Assembly: GCF_026626705.1 (NCBI RefSeq)
Contig: NZ_JAPNKC010000001.1
Coordinates: 1,984,001-2,048,000, forward strand
Length of the DNA: 64,000 nt
Direction of reading: 5' to 3'
Source of the DNA: Pyxidicoccus sp. MSG2
Lineage (GTDB): Bacteria; Myxococcota; Myxococcia; Myxococcales; Myxococcaceae
In this document: positions 44,101 to 53,800 of the stretch, one piece after another
Layout: every line of letters begins with the position of its first letter
How positions within the stretch are numbered: position 1 is the stretch's first letter
Made by a program: the position numbers and the translations under genes
The notes under the pieces: model-generated
Databases searched by the model: none
The model's input: the letters and a program-made list of their open reading frames with translations, nothing else
Told to the model about the DNA's origin: nothing

Positions 44101-47100
44101 CACCCTGCGCGCCGCGCTGAAGGAAGTCCTGCCCGAGTACATGGTGCCCTCGGCCGTGGTGGTGCTGCCCGCGATGCCGCTCACGTCCAACGGCAAGGTG
44201 GACCGCAAGGCCCTGCCCGCCCCGGACCTCGCGGCAGCCAGCGGGCGTCCGGAGTTCATCGCGCCGCGCACCCCGACGGAAACGCTGCTGGCCGGCGTCT
44301 GGAGCGCGGTGCTCGGTGTGGAGCAGGTCGGCCTGTCCGACAACTTCTTCGAGCTGGGTGGACACTCCCTGCTGGCCACCCAGGCCATCAGCCGCATGCG
44401 CGCCGCCTTTGGCGTGGAATTGCCGCTGCGAGAGTTGTTCGACGCCGCCACGCTGGCCGACCTCGCGGCGCGGGTGGAGTGGGCGGTGCTGGCGGGCCAG
44501 GGTCCCCAGCTTCCACCGCTGGTGCCAGTGGCTCGCACGGACGAGCTGCCGGTGTCGCTGTCGCAGCAACGCCTGTGGTTCCTGGACCAGCTCGAGCCGG
44601 GCAGTGCCTTCTACAACCTGCCGGGCACGCTCCACCTGGAGGGCGCGCTGGACGTGAACGCCCTGCAACGCGGCCTGACGGAGCTGGTGCGCCGGCACGA
44701 AGCGCTGCGCACCACCTTCCGCGAGGGCCAGCGCGGGCCCGTGCAGGTCATCCACCCGGCCGCGCCCATTCCGCTGCCAGTGACGGACCTGTCCGAGCAG
44801 CCCGCTGCGCGCCGGAGCATCGCGGGCTGGGTGCGGGACGAAGCACTGCGTCCCTTCGACCTGACACGGGGACCACTGTTGCGGGCCGCCCTGCTCCGGC
44901 TCGGGGCCCAGGAGCACGTGCTGGTGCTCACGCAGCACCACATCGTGTCGGACGGATGGTCGATGGGCGTCGTGGTGCGGGAGCTGGCCGCGCTCTATCT
45001 CGCCTTCTGCGAGAGCCGGCCCTCACCGCTGCCGGAGCTGTCGGTGCAGTACGCGGACTTCGCGGCGTGGCAACGCGGATGGCTGCGGGACGAGATGATG
45101 GAGGGCCAGCTCCGTTGGTGGCGCGAGCGACTCGCCGGTGCGCCCCAGACCCTGGAGCTGCCCACGGACAAGCCGCGTCCGGCGGTGCAGACGTCCCACG
45201 GCGCCGCGCACCCGGTACTCCTGCCCGTGCCCCTGGCCGAGGCGCTGGAGGCGTTCTGCCGCCGCGAGGGCGTCACGCCCTTCATGGCGCTGCTCGGCAC
45301 CTTCCACCTCCTGCTCAGCCGCTACACTGGCCAGGAGGACCTGCTCGTCGGCTCCGTGGTGGCGGGCCGGGACCGCGGTGAGCTGGAGTCGCTCGTCGGC
45401 TTCTTCGTCAACACGCTGCCCCTGCGGGCCCGCGTGTCGGGCACGGACACCGGCCGCTCGCTGCTCGCTCAGGAGCGGGAGAGCGTGCTCGGCGCGTTCC
45501 CCTACCAGTCCGTGCCCTTCGAGCGGCTGGTCGAGACGCTCAAGGTGGAACGCGACTCGAGCCGCCCGCCGCTGGTGCAGGCGACGTTCGTCCTCCAGAA
45601 CGCCCCCGTGCCCGAGCTGTCGCTGCCGGGACTGACGCTGCGCGCGCAGCCAGTGGAGGACAGCCCGGTCCGCTTCGAGCTGGAGCTCGGCCTGTGGCGC
45701 ACCGCCGAGGGCTTCTCCGGCCAGCTCTCCTACAACGCGGACCTCTTCGCACCGGGGACCATCGCCCGGATGGCGGAGCACTTCCGCGTCCTCGCCGAGG
45801 GACTCGTCGCCCGCCCCGAAGCGCCGCTGGCATCCCTGTCCATGCTGACGGAGGCCGAGCGTCGCCAGGTCCTGGTGGACTGGAACGCCACCGCCACCGA
45901 CTACCCGCGCGACACGCCCATCCACGCACTGTTCGCCCGGCAGGCGGCCCTCTCGCCGGACGCGGTGGCTGTCGTCTTCGGAGATGCACAGCTCACCTAC
46001 GGAGAGCTGGACCGGCGCGCCAACCAACTGGCGAACCACCTGCGAGCCAGCGGCGTGGCGCCAGGCGCGCGCGTGGGCGTGTGCCTGGAACGCTCGCTGG
46101 AGCTGGTGGTGGCGCTCGTGGGCGTTCTCAAGGCGGGCGGCGCCTATGTGCCGGTGGACCGCAACCAACCCACCGAGCGCATCACCTTCCTGCTCCAGCA
46201 GGCGGGCGTCGGCGTGCTGCTGACGCAGGAGCACGTGGCGGATGAGTTGCCCGCGCTCGGCCAGCTCCTCGTGTGCCTGGACACCGAGTCGACGCAGGTG
46301 TCGCGCTGGCCGGAGACCGCGCCGGAGGTAGACGTCTCCGCCGATGCGCTGGCCTACGTCATGTTCACCTCGGGCAGCACCGGCCAGCCCAAGGGCGTCT
46401 GCGTGCCGCACCGGGCCGTGGTGCGCCTGGTGCGCGGCTCCACCTTCATCGACTTCGGCCCGGAGCACACCTTCGCGCAGCTCGCACCGGTGGCCTTCGA
46501 CGCCTCCACGCTGGAAATGTGGGGCGCGCTGCTCAACGGCGGCCGGCTGGTGTTGGCCCCACCGCACAAGGTGTCGCTGGAGGAACTGGGTGCGCTGCTC
46601 GTCAGCCAGGGTGTCACCACGCTGTGGCTGACGGCGGCCCTCTTCGAACAGATGGTGCTGCACCAGGGCGAGGCCCTGGCCCGCGTGCGGCAGGTGCTCG
46701 CGGGAGGTGACGTGCTGCCCGCCGAGCGCGTGCGCCAGCACCTGGAGCGGCTCCCCGAGGGCGCCGTCCTCGTCAACGGCTACGGCCCCACCGAGAACAC
46801 GACGTTCTCCGCCACGCACACGCTGCGGCGCGGGGACGCTCCAGGCACGTCGGTGCCCATCGGCCGTCCCCTGTCCAATTCCAGCGCGTACGTGCTGGAC
46901 GCGGCGCTGCAACCGGTGCCCGTGGGCGTGCCCGGTGGGCTGTACGCCGGCGGTGATGGCCTGGCCTGGGGCTACCTGGGCCGCCCGGAGCTGACCGCGG
47001 AGCGCTTCGTCCCGCATCCCTTCAGCACCGAGCCCGGGGCGCGCCTCTACCGCACCGGAGACCGGGTGCGCTGGAAGCCCGACGGCACGCTGGAGTTCCT

Positions 47101-48067
47101 CGGCCGCACCGACTTCCAGGTGAAGGTGCGCGGCTTCCGAATTGAGCCAGGCGAGGTGGAGGCCGTGGTGCGCCGCTTCGCTGGCGTACGCGAGGCCGTG
47201 GTGGTGGTGCGCGAGGATGTCCCGGGCGACAAGCGCCTGGTGGCCTACGTCGTGGCCGAAGAGGAGGAGATGCTGGAGGCCCAGGCCGTGCGCGCCTTCC
47301 TCCAGCAGAAGCTGCCCGAGTACATGGTCCCCTCCGCCGTGGTGGTGCTGCCGGCGCTGCCGCTGTCGCCCAACGGCAAGGTGGACCGCAAGGCGCTGCC
47401 CGCCCCGGGGGCGCCGGGCGGCGGCGACGGCGTGGAGTACGTCGAGCCCCGCACGGAGACAGAGCGCCAGCTCGCGCTGTTCTTCTCGGAACTGCTCCAC
47501 GCCGAACGCGTGGGAGCGCACGAGAACTTCTTCGACCTGGGCGGCCACTCGCTGCTGGCCACGCAGCTCGTGTCGCGGGTGCGCACGACGTTCGGCTTCG
47601 ACATGCCCCTGCGGGACCTCTTCGAGGCGCCCACCGTGGCCGAGCTGGCCGGTCGCATCGACGCCGCGCGGAGTACAGAGGCCGGCCCGACCCGTCCACC
47701 GCTGGTGCCCGTGCCGCGCACCGGACCGCTGCCGCTGTCCTTCGCTCAGCAGCGCCTGTGGTTCCTCGACCAGCTCGAGCCCGGCAGCGCCTTCTACAAC
47801 ATCCCCGCCGCCGTCCGGCTCGAAGGCCCCCTGGACGTGGGCTCGCTGGAGCGGGCTCTCCAGGAGCTCGTCCGCCGACATGAGGTACTGCGCACCACGT
47901 TCCGCCAGGACGCGGGCGGCGCCGTGCAGGTCATCGCGCCCGTCGCGGAATTGCCGCTGCGCGGGGTGGACCTGAGCGGGCTCGACGGCGACGCCGCCGA
48001 GGCGGAGACCCGGCGACTGTGGACGAGGACGCGCGGCGCCCGTTCTCCCTGGGCACGGGCCCACTGA
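38150..48067 (+). CDS. Nonribosomal peptide synthetase NRPS-2, first part (frame ends at a frameshift)
   Basis: 3305 residues: a short N-terminal leader (LTSEQKRARLAELLRDKA), three complete C-A-PCP modules, and the first ~115 residues of a fourth C domain. The ATG at 38150 has AAAGG 9 nt upstream. The frame then runs into a TGA after the out-of-frame tail WTRTRGARSPWARAH. Homology resumes at once in the next frame (see 48019-64000), so the stop results from a lost base and not from a natural C-terminus. As written, the protein would end before the HHxxxDG motif of C4 and could not pass on its chain. The gene starts with a C domain with no A domain before it, so it either acylates the first residue (starter C domain) or takes a chain from another protein. 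Confidence 0.92.
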   Translation: MALTSEQKRARLAELLRDKARPSRRAPLSFAQERMWFQERLNPGSAAFNIPTAVRLSGELNVDALRRALQELVRRHEALRTTFVEQDGQVLQHVAVSLDVALPVVDAEGGEPSEREAGAWRLLHADARKPFDMEKGPLLRTVLYRWDVSEHLLLLNVHHIVSDGWTMGVLVRELGALYPALAAGQAAPLPALPMQYADFATWQRGWLQGETLDTQLGYWRRQLDADAMLELPTDKPRPSVASTDGARLTVMLPPALLQSLKALAGREGRTLFTLLLSAYQVLLSRYSGQEDVVVGTPIAGRNRSELEGLIGLFVNTLALRADLSGDPSFLALMARVHEASLGAFAHQDVPFEKLVEVLQPERKLSSTPLFQVMFALQNAPLPPLRVPGLTLEVQPVDSGTSQVDLTLLATEVPQGLRLAAVYRTDLFEEPTVRRLLAHFQTLLEGIAAHPEARLSELPLMDEAEQRQVLREWSATASDYPRESTLPDVFAQVVARFPDHIAVESSSSRLTYRQLDERSNQLSHHLRGLGVGADSRVALAVERSLELMVSLLAILKAGGAYVPLDASYPRERLAGMVEDAAPHALITTRALLPRLPVEGLSTLVLEDAALASEPTHAPSPMALPDSLAYVDFTSGSTGRPKGVGTTHRNVLRTLLGADYARFGPDEVLLQFAPISFDASTFEIWAALLHGARLVVMPPQAASLEELGHVIQSSGVTTMWATSGLFTQLVDNPPPGLSTVKHVMTGGDVVSPTHVRRAVEELRIPVTNLYGPTETTVFATSWPVTRAEQVGTSVPIGRPIGGTQVYVLDSHGQPVPVGVIGELYIGGDGLARGYLGQPSLTAERFVPDSFSGIPGARLYRTGDRVRWLAGRVLDFVGRADTQVKVRGFRIEPDEVQAVISTFPGVRAAVVVTREDAHGGKRLVGYVAAPESLDVAALRTFLVERLPEYMVPSALVRLDALPLTANGKVDRKALPAPESMALAATADYVAPRTSTEENLAALWAELLGLPRVGTGDHFFELGGHSLLATRVVSRIRASFGVELPLRELFQAPTVAALAARIDAAVSAGEVGMLPPIERVPRTERLPVSYSQQRLWFLDQLEPGSAAFNMPFTLELAGTLDAEALRRALEALLHRHESLRTTFHGEAEGPVQRINAPAPLEMALVDLSGLPPEQRQTESRRRINAESLRPFDLAVRPLLRAMLLKLEEQSHVLLLNVHHIVADGWSTSVLVRELGVVYSALASGQPFVLPALPLQYVDYAAWQRKWLNGEELEKQLTWWRRQLDGAAQDLELPTDRPRTHHPSPPGALAPVRLPRELAAAVESFCNREGLTPFMLFLAAFQLLLASYSGQDDISVGSPVAGRNRAELEGLVGFFLNTLVMRTRLDGDPTVRELLGRVREMALGAYAHEHVPFEQLQPMRDLRQAPLFRVMFILQNTPPAELALPGLAIRSAPVGDHVAKFDLTLTLTRTQEGFEGALDYRADLFEASTVERMARHLRTLVEAVVATPGKRLSALSLLSGEERQRLLVDWNATRADFPEVCIHSLFEAQVRRAPAARAASFEGQHLTYAQLDAKANQLAHALRRRGVGPEVRVALSVERSLDIVVGLLGILKAGGAWVPVDPLLPRERLAFMLEDSGATVLVTQAPLLERFSEAHHARAFCLDTEKDALSRESTDAPVTSVAPYHLAYLLYTSGSTGTPKGTAVEHRSVANLVTHEAVAYGIGPGSRVLQFASLSFDLSVEEIFTTLCSGASLVLSPLEKLMPGAPLQKLLREESLTVISLTPAALAATSAEGLPALRTVISGGEALPSEVVARWAPGRRLLNTYGPTEATVIATLTECVADGRIPSIGRPLANVRVYVLDGRGEPVPVGVKGELYVGGVGVARGYAGRSALTAERFVPDRFSGESGARLYRTGDVVRWREDGTLDFVGRADAQVKVRGFRIELGEVESALAKLPGVREAVVVAREDGPGGKRLVGYVVAHEGTQADGSTLRAALKEVLPEYMVPSAVVVLPAMPLTSNGKVDRKALPAPDLAAASGRPEFIAPRTPTETLLAGVWSAVLGVEQVGLSDNFFELGGHSLLATQAISRMRAAFGVELPLRELFDAATLADLAARVEWAVLAGQGPQLPPLVPVARTDELPVSLSQQRLWFLDQLEPGSAFYNLPGTLHLEGALDVNALQRGLTELVRRHEALRTTFREGQRGPVQVIHPAAPIPLPVTDLSEQPAARRSIAGWVRDEALRPFDLTRGPLLRAALLRLGAQEHVLVLTQHHIVSDGWSMGVVVRELAALYLAFCESRPSPLPELSVQYADFAAWQRGWLRDEMMEGQLRWWRERLAGAPQTLELPTDKPRPAVQTSHGAAHPVLLPVPLAEALEAFCRREGVTPFMALLGTFHLLLSRYTGQEDLLVGSVVAGRDRGELESLVGFFVNTLPLRARVSGTDTGRSLLAQERESVLGAFPYQSVPFERLVETLKVERDSSRPPLVQATFVLQNAPVPELSLPGLTLRAQPVEDSPVRFELELGLWRTAEGFSGQLSYNADLFAPGTIARMAEHFRVLAEGLVARPEAPLASLSMLTEAERRQVLVDWNATATDYPRDTPIHALFARQAALSPDAVAVVFGDAQLTYGELDRRANQLANHLRASGVAPGARVGVCLERSLELVVALVGVLKAGGAYVPVDRNQPTERITFLLQQAGVGVLLTQEHVADELPALGQLLVCLDTESTQVSRWPETAPEVDVSADALAYVMFTSGSTGQPKGVCVPHRAVVRLVRGSTFIDFGPEHTFAQLAPVAFDASTLEMWGALLNGGRLVLAPPHKVSLEELGALLVSQGVTTLWLTAALFEQMVLHQGEALARVRQVLAGGDVLPAERVRQHLERLPEGAVLVNGYGPTENTTFSATHTLRRGDAPGTSVPIGRPLSNSSAYVLDAALQPVPVGVPGGLYAGGDGLAWGYLGRPELTAERFVPHPFSTEPGARLYRTGDRVRWKPDGTLEFLGRTDFQVKVRGFRIEPGEVEAVVRRFAGVREAVVVVREDVPGDKRLVAYVVAEEEEMLEAQAVRAFLQQKLPEYMVPSAVVVLPALPLSPNGKVDRKALPAPGAPGGGDGVEYVEPRTETERQLALFFSELLHAERVGAHENFFDLGGHSLLATQLVSRVRTTFGFDMPLRDLFEAPTVAELAGRIDAARSTEAGPTRPPLVPVPRTGPLPLSFAQQRLWFLDQLEPGSAFYNIPAAVRLEGPLDVGSLERALQELVRRHEVLRTTFRQDAGGAVQVIAPVAELPLRGVDLSGLDGDAAEAETRRLWTRTRGARSPWARAH
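38220..41335 (+). other. NRPS-2 module 1 (C-A-PCP), Val-like
   Basis: N-terminal C domain starting APLSFAQERMWFQERLNPGS with HHIVSDGWT. A domain (about 39570-41080) with SFDASTFEIW, MWATSGLF, HVMTGGDV and LYGPTETTVF, giving D-A-F-W-M-G-L-V-F-K, partly matching Val. Carrier FFELGGHSLLATR. A starter (fatty-acyl) C domain is possible, but cannot be told from an ordinary LCL domain by eye. Confidence 0.83.
41360..44490 (+). other. NRPS-2 module 2 (C-A-PCP), Lys-like
   Basis: C domain with HHIVADG. Near 42366-42400 it reads VPFEQLQPMRD, four residues shorter than the VPFEKLVEELQPERD form of other C domains in the window. A domain (about 42725-44225) with SFDLSVEEIF, VISLTPAAL, TVISGGEA and TYGPTEATVI, giving D-L-E-S-I-G-T-V-I-K. 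Glu at the third position and Ser-Ile-Gly resemble Lys codes (DAESIGSVCK); tentative. Carrier FFELGGHSLLATQ. Confidence 0.82.
44510..47670 (+). other. NRPS-2 module 3 (C-A-PCP), Val-like
   Basis: C domain with QHHIVSDG. A domain (about 45890-47405) with AFDASTLEMW, LWLTAALF, QVLAGGDV and GYGPTENTTF, giving D-A-L-W-L-G-G-T-F-K, close to Val DAFWIGGTFK. Its A6 motif is altered: GGLYAGGDGLAWGYL, where relatives have GEL and ARGY. Carrier FFDLGGHSLLATQ. Confidence 0.83.
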
Positions 48068-50840
48068 TTCGCGCGCTGCTGATGAAGCTCGGCGCCGCGG
48101 ACCATGTGCTGCTGCTCAACCTGCACCACATCGTCACGGACGGCTGGTCCTCCGGGGTGCTCGTCCGTGAGGTGGCAGCACTCTACGAGGCCTTCTCGGA
48201 CGGCCGTCCCTCGCCCCTGCCCGAGCTGCCGGTGCAGTACGCCGACTACGCCGTGTGGCAGCGCGGGTGGCTGCAGGGCGAGACGCTGGACGCGCAGCTC
48301 GGTTACTGGCGCCAGCAACTCGAGGGTGCCCCCAGCGCGCTGGAACTTCCCACCGACAAGCCGCGCCCGCCCGCGCAGTTGTTCCGTGGCGGCGTGCAGC
48401 AACGCATGTGGGAAAAGTCCCTCTGGGACGGCGCGAAGGCCCTGGCGCAACAGGAAGGAGCCACACCCTTCATGGTGCTGCTGGCGGCGTACCAGGCAGT
48501 GCTCGCGCGCCACGCGGGACAGGAGGACATCTCCGTCGGCTCGCCCATCGCCGGACGCACGCACGCGGAGACGGAGGGCCTCATCGGTTTCTTCGTCAAT
48601 ACGCTGGTGCTGCGCGCGCACGTCTCGCCCCAGGCCACCTTCCGCGAGCTGCTGGCGCAGGTGCGCGAGGTGACGCTCGGGGCGTACGCGCACCAGGACG
48701 TCCCCTTCGAGAAGCTGGTGGAGGAGCTGCAACCCCGGCGTGACTTGAGCCGCAATCCCCTCTTCCAGGTGGCGCTGACGTTGCAGAACACCCCGATGAC
48801 GGAGGTGAAGCTGCGGCAGGGGCTGGCGCTGAAGGGTATGGAGGCCGGCAACCTCACCTCGAAGTTCGACCTGTCCCTGCTGGTGTGGGAGACGGCCGAG
48901 GGTGCCTCCGCGGTGCTCAACTACGACAGTGACCTGTTCGAGCCGGACTCGGCCGGGCGGCTGCTGGAGCACGTGAGGGTCCTGCTGGAGGCCGCTGTCG
49001 CCGAGCCCGGGAAGCGGCTGCGCGAGCTGCCGCTCATGGGCGAGGAGGAACGGCGTCGGCTGGTGGAGCAGTGGAGCGGGACGGCCGCGAAGTACCCGCG
49101 CGAGGCGTCGCTGCCGGAGCTGTTCGAGGCGCAGGCGCTCAGGACGCCGCATTCGGTGGCCGTCGAGTACGAAGGCCAGAGACTGACGTACGACGCGCTG
49201 AACCGCCGCGCCAACCAACTGGCGCACCACCTGAGGACCCTGGGCGTGGGCCCGGAGGTACGGGTCGCCCTGTGCGTGGAGCGGTCGCTGGAGCTGGTGG
49301 TCAGCATCCTGGGCATCCTCAAGGCCGGTGGCGCGTACGTGCCGCTGGACGCCAACTACCCGCTGGAGCGGCAACGGTGGATGAAGCGCGAGGCCGACGT
49401 CTCGTTGCTCGTCGCGCAGGAGAAGCTGTCCGGGACGGTGGCCGAGGCCGGCGAAACGGTGGTGCTCGTCGACGCCGGGCGGAGCGAGCTCGCGCGCCAG
49501 CCGGAGAGCAATCCGTCGGTCCTTATCGGCGGCGGCCACCTGGCGTACGTCATGTTCACGTCGGGCAGCACGGGCAAGCCCAAGGGCGTGGGCGTTCCGC
49601 ACCGGGCGGTGTCGCGCCTCGTGCTGGAGACGGACTTCGCGCGCTTCGGACCAGATGAGGTGTGGCTGCAGCTCGCGCCCATCTCCTTCGATGCCTCGAC
49701 GCTGGAGCTGTGGGGCGCGCTGCTGCACGGCTCGAAGCTGGTGGTGCTCCCGGCGGGCGCGCCGTCGCTGGAGGAGCTGGGCCGCACGCTGGTGGCCTCC
49801 GGCATCACCTCGCTGTGGATCACCACGGCCCTCTTCGACCAGATGCAGGCCCGGCAGCCGGAGGCCCTGGCCCGGGTGCCGCAGGTGCTGACCGGGGGTG
49901 AGGTCCTCCCCATGGGGCGAGCCCGCGAACGGCTCGCCTCGGGGCGCACGCTCATCAACGCCTACGGCCCGACGGAGAACACCACGTTCTCCACCTGCCA
50001 CCGGCTGGAGCGGCTGGAACAGGTGGGTGCCCGCTCGGTGCCCATCGGCCGGCCCATCCGCAACACGACGACCTACGTGTTGGACGAGGCGATGCAGCCC
50101 GTCCCGGTGGGAGTCCCGGGCGAGCTGTACGTGGGCGGCGACGGCCTGGCGGTGGGCTATCTCGGCCGGCCGGACCTGACGGCGGAGCGCTTCGTCCCGC
50201 ATCCCTTCGGAAACGGAGAGCGCCTGTACCGCACGGGCGACGGGGCGCGTTGGCTCGCGGACGGGACGCTCGAGTTCCTCGGCCGCAAGGATGGCCAGGT
50301 GAAGCTGCGTGGCTTCCGCATCGAGCTGGAAGAGATCGAAGCGGCCCTGAGGCAACACCCCCAGGTGAAGGAGGCCGTGGCGCTGGTGCGCGAGGACACG
50401 GCTGGCGACAGACGGCTGGTGGCCTATGTCGTGGCACAGGGCGTGGAGGCCCAGGCACTCAAGGAGTTCCTGCGCACGAAGCTGCCCGAGTACATGGTGC
50501 CCTCGGTGCTGGTGCCGATGGACACGCTGCCGCTGACGCCTGCCGGCAAGGTGGACCGGCGCGCCCTGCCCGCTCCGACCGACTTCAGCCCCGCACAGCG
50601 TGAGTACGTCGCCCCCCGCACGGAGACGGAACAGCGCCTGGCGGTCCTCTGGGGCGAAGTGCTGGGCCACGTGCAGGTCGGTGCCGGCGACGACTTCTTC
50701 GAGCTGGGCGGCCACTCGCTGCTCGCCACGCAGCTCGTGTCCCATGTCCGTGCGTCCTTCGGCGTGGAGCTGCCGCTTCGCGCGCTGTTCGAGGCATCCA
50801 CGCTCGAAGCACTCGCCCTGCGTGTCGAGGCCGCGCGGCG
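47710..50840 (+). other. NRPS-2 module 4 (C-A-PCP) spanning the frameshift, Val-like
   Basis: The C domain starts PLSFAQQRLWFLDQLEPG at about 47732 in the first frame and continues past the shift to HHIVTDG at 48124-48144 in the second. A domain (about 49075-50580) with SFDASTLELW, LWITTALF, QVLTGGEV and AYGPTENTTF, giving D-A-L-W-L-G-A-T-F-K, Val-like. A6 has AVGYL instead of ARGYL. Carrier FFELGGHSLLATQ. Confidence 0.85.
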
Positions 50841-53800
50841 CGACGGCGCGGCGCCCGAGGCTCCTCCTCCCGTTCCCGTGTCCCGTGACGGCGCGCTCCC
50901 GCTGTCCTTCGCCCAGCAGCGCCTGTGGTTCATCGACCAGCTCGAACCCGGGAGCGCCGCCTACAACATCCCCGTCGTCCTGCGCATCGAGGGCGCCCTC
51001 CACGTGAACGCGCTCCAGCGGGCCTTCTCCGCCCTCGTCGAGCGCCATGAGGCCCTGCGCACCACCTTCGCCTCTCGCGAGGGCCAGCCCACCCAGGTCA
51101 TCCACCCGCCCTCGGACTTCGCGCTCGGCGTGGAAGACCTGTCCGCGATGCCGGAATCCGAGCGCTGGGAAGAGGCCCGCCGCCGTGCGATGCGCGAGGC
51201 GGCGATTCCCTTCGCGCTCGGAGCCGGCCCGCTGCTGCGTGCCACGCTGCTGCGGCTGGCGTCCGAAGAGCATGTGCTGGTGCTGGTGATGCACCACATC
51301 GTCTCCGACGGCTGGTCCATGGGCGTGCTCGTGCGCGACATGGAAGCGCTGTACTCGGCATTCTCCGAGGGCCAGCCGCCCGCGCTGCCAACGCTACCGG
51401 TGCAGTACGCGGACTACGCCGTCTGGCAGCGCCAGTGGCTGAGCGGTGAGACGCTGGAGGCGCAACTGGGCTGGTGGAAGCGACACCTGGCCGGAGCGCC
51501 CTCGCACCTCGAACTGCCCACGGACAAGCCCCGGCCCGCGGTGCTCTCGCACCAGGGCGGCGCGGTGCCGGTACGGCTCTCACCGGAGCTTGGCGAGTCG
51601 CTGGAAGCCCTCGCGAAGCGGGAGGGGGCCACCCCCTTCATGCTCCTGCTCGCGGCCTTCCAGGTGCTGATGTCTCGCTACTCGGGCCAGGATGACGTGC
51701 TGGTGGGCTCGCCCATCGCGGGCCGCCGGTATGCGGAGACGGAAGGGCTCATCGGCTTCTTCGTCAACACGCTGGTGCTGCGCAGCCGGGTGAATTCGCG
51801 CACCTCCTTCCGGACGCTGCTGGCCCAGGTGCGGGAGACGACGCTGGGCAGCTATGCCCACCAGGACGTGCCCTTCGAGAAGCTGGTGGAGGAACTGCGG
51901 CTGGAGCGGGACCTCAGCCGCCCCGCACTCTTCCAGGTCCTCTTCGCCCTGCAAAACGCGACCCGGGTGACGCCGCGGAAGTCCTCATTGGGCTTACGGC
52001 AGGTGGAGTTGGACAACCCCACCAACCGGTTCGAGCTGGAGCTCAACCTCGCGCAGTCGGGTCAGGGCTACGAAGGCGTGCTGAGCTACAACACGGGCCT
52101 GTTCGAGGCCGGTACCGCTCAACGGATGGCGGAGCACTTCCGCCTGCTGGTGGATGCGCTCGTGGCCCGGCCCGAGGTGCCCCTCGCGTCCGTGTCCATG
52201 CTGTCCGAGGCGGAACGCCGGCAGGTGCTCGTGGAGTGGAATGCCACCGCGCAGGTGGCGACCCGGTACGGGGACCAGGTCGCCGTCGAGCCTGGCAACA
52301 CGCGCGTGTACCTGCTGGAGTCCTCCGGTCAGCCGGTGCCCGTGAATGTCACCGGTGAGCTGTTCATCGGCGGCGACAGCGTGGCGCGTGGCTCCGTGGA
52401 GCAGCCCGCTCTCACCGCGGAGCGCTTCGTCCCCGATGCGTTCTCCGGTGTCCCCGGTGCGCGTCTGTACCGCACGGGAGACCTCGCGCGTTGGCGCCAT
52501 GACGGCGTGCTGGAGTTCCTGGGCCGTGCCGATGCGCCGGTGAAGGTGCGCGGCTACCGCATCGGCCTCGCCGAAGGCGAAGCAGCGCTGGCCTCCACTG
52601 CGGACTTCGTTGCTCCACGCACGCCGACCGAGGAGAAGCTGACGGAGCTGTTCACCGAAGTCCTGCGCCTGCGAAGGGTGAGCGTCACCGGCAGCTTCTT
52701 CGAGCTGGGCGGCCACTCGCTGCTGGCCACCCAGCTCATCTCGCGCATCCGCTCCACGTTCGAGGTGGAGTTGCCCCTGCGCGCCCTCTTCGAGGCGCCC
52801 ACCGCGGCCGCCCTCGCCGCTCGCATCGAGTCCGCCCGTCAGTCCACTTCGGGCCCTCGGGCGCCCGCCATCGTTCCCGTGCCTCGCACGGACGCCCTGC
52901 CACTGTCCTTCGCCCAGCAGCGCCTGTGGTTCACCGACCAGCTCGAGCCCGGCAATGCCTCCTACAACATGCCCACCTTCGTGCGCATGGAGGGGCAGCT
53001 CGACGTGGGCGCCTTGCGGCACGCCTTCGACGAGCTGGTCCGCCGGCATGAAGCCCTGCGCACCACCTTCGTCCAGCACGAGGGCGAGCCCGTCCAGCAT
53101 GTCTCTCCCACGGGCACGCTACCGCTGGACACCCCCGACCTCAGCGCGCTGGAGCCCCAGGCCGCGCGCGAGGAACTGGAGCGACACCTCCGCGCGGACA
53201 TGCTGCGCCCGTTCGACCTCACCACGGGCCCGCTGCTGCGCGCACAACTGCTGAAGCTGAGCCCCACCGAGCACGTGCTGTCGCTCAACATGCACCACAT
53301 CGTCTCGGACGGCTGGTCCCTGGGCGTACTGGTGCGGGAAGTGGCGGCCCTCTACGACGCCTTCTCGCAAGGCCGGCCTTCGCCCCTGCCGCCCCTGTCC
53401 ATCCAGTACCCCGACTACGCCGTCTGGCAGCGACAGTGGCTCCAGGGCGCGGTGCTGGACGAGCAGCTCGGCTGGTGGCGCCGTCAGCTCTCGGGCCGCA
53501 CCACGCTGGAGCTGCCCACCGACAAGCCCCGCCCGCCGGTGCAGACCTTCCGTGGCGCGCAGGTGCCGGTGGCCCTGTCGCCCTCGACGTCCGAGGCGCT
53601 CAAGGCACTGTGCCAGCAGGAGGGCGCCACGCCCTTCATGGCGCTGCTCGCCGCATTCCAGGTGCTCCTGTCCCGCTACTCCGGGCAGCAGGACGTCTCC
53701 GTCGGCTCGCCCATCGCGGGCCGCCAGCGCGGGGAGACGGAAGGCCTCATCGGCTTCTTCGTCAACACCCTGGTGCTGCGCTCCCAGGTGGACCCGAACA

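Noticed and set aside
48019-48067. Programmed ribosomal frameshift, or a natural two-gene split of NRPS-2
   Set aside because: No slippery sequence. The only in-frame start is a GTG inside a condensation domain, and the tail residues before the stop have no family similarity. A lost base explains it better.
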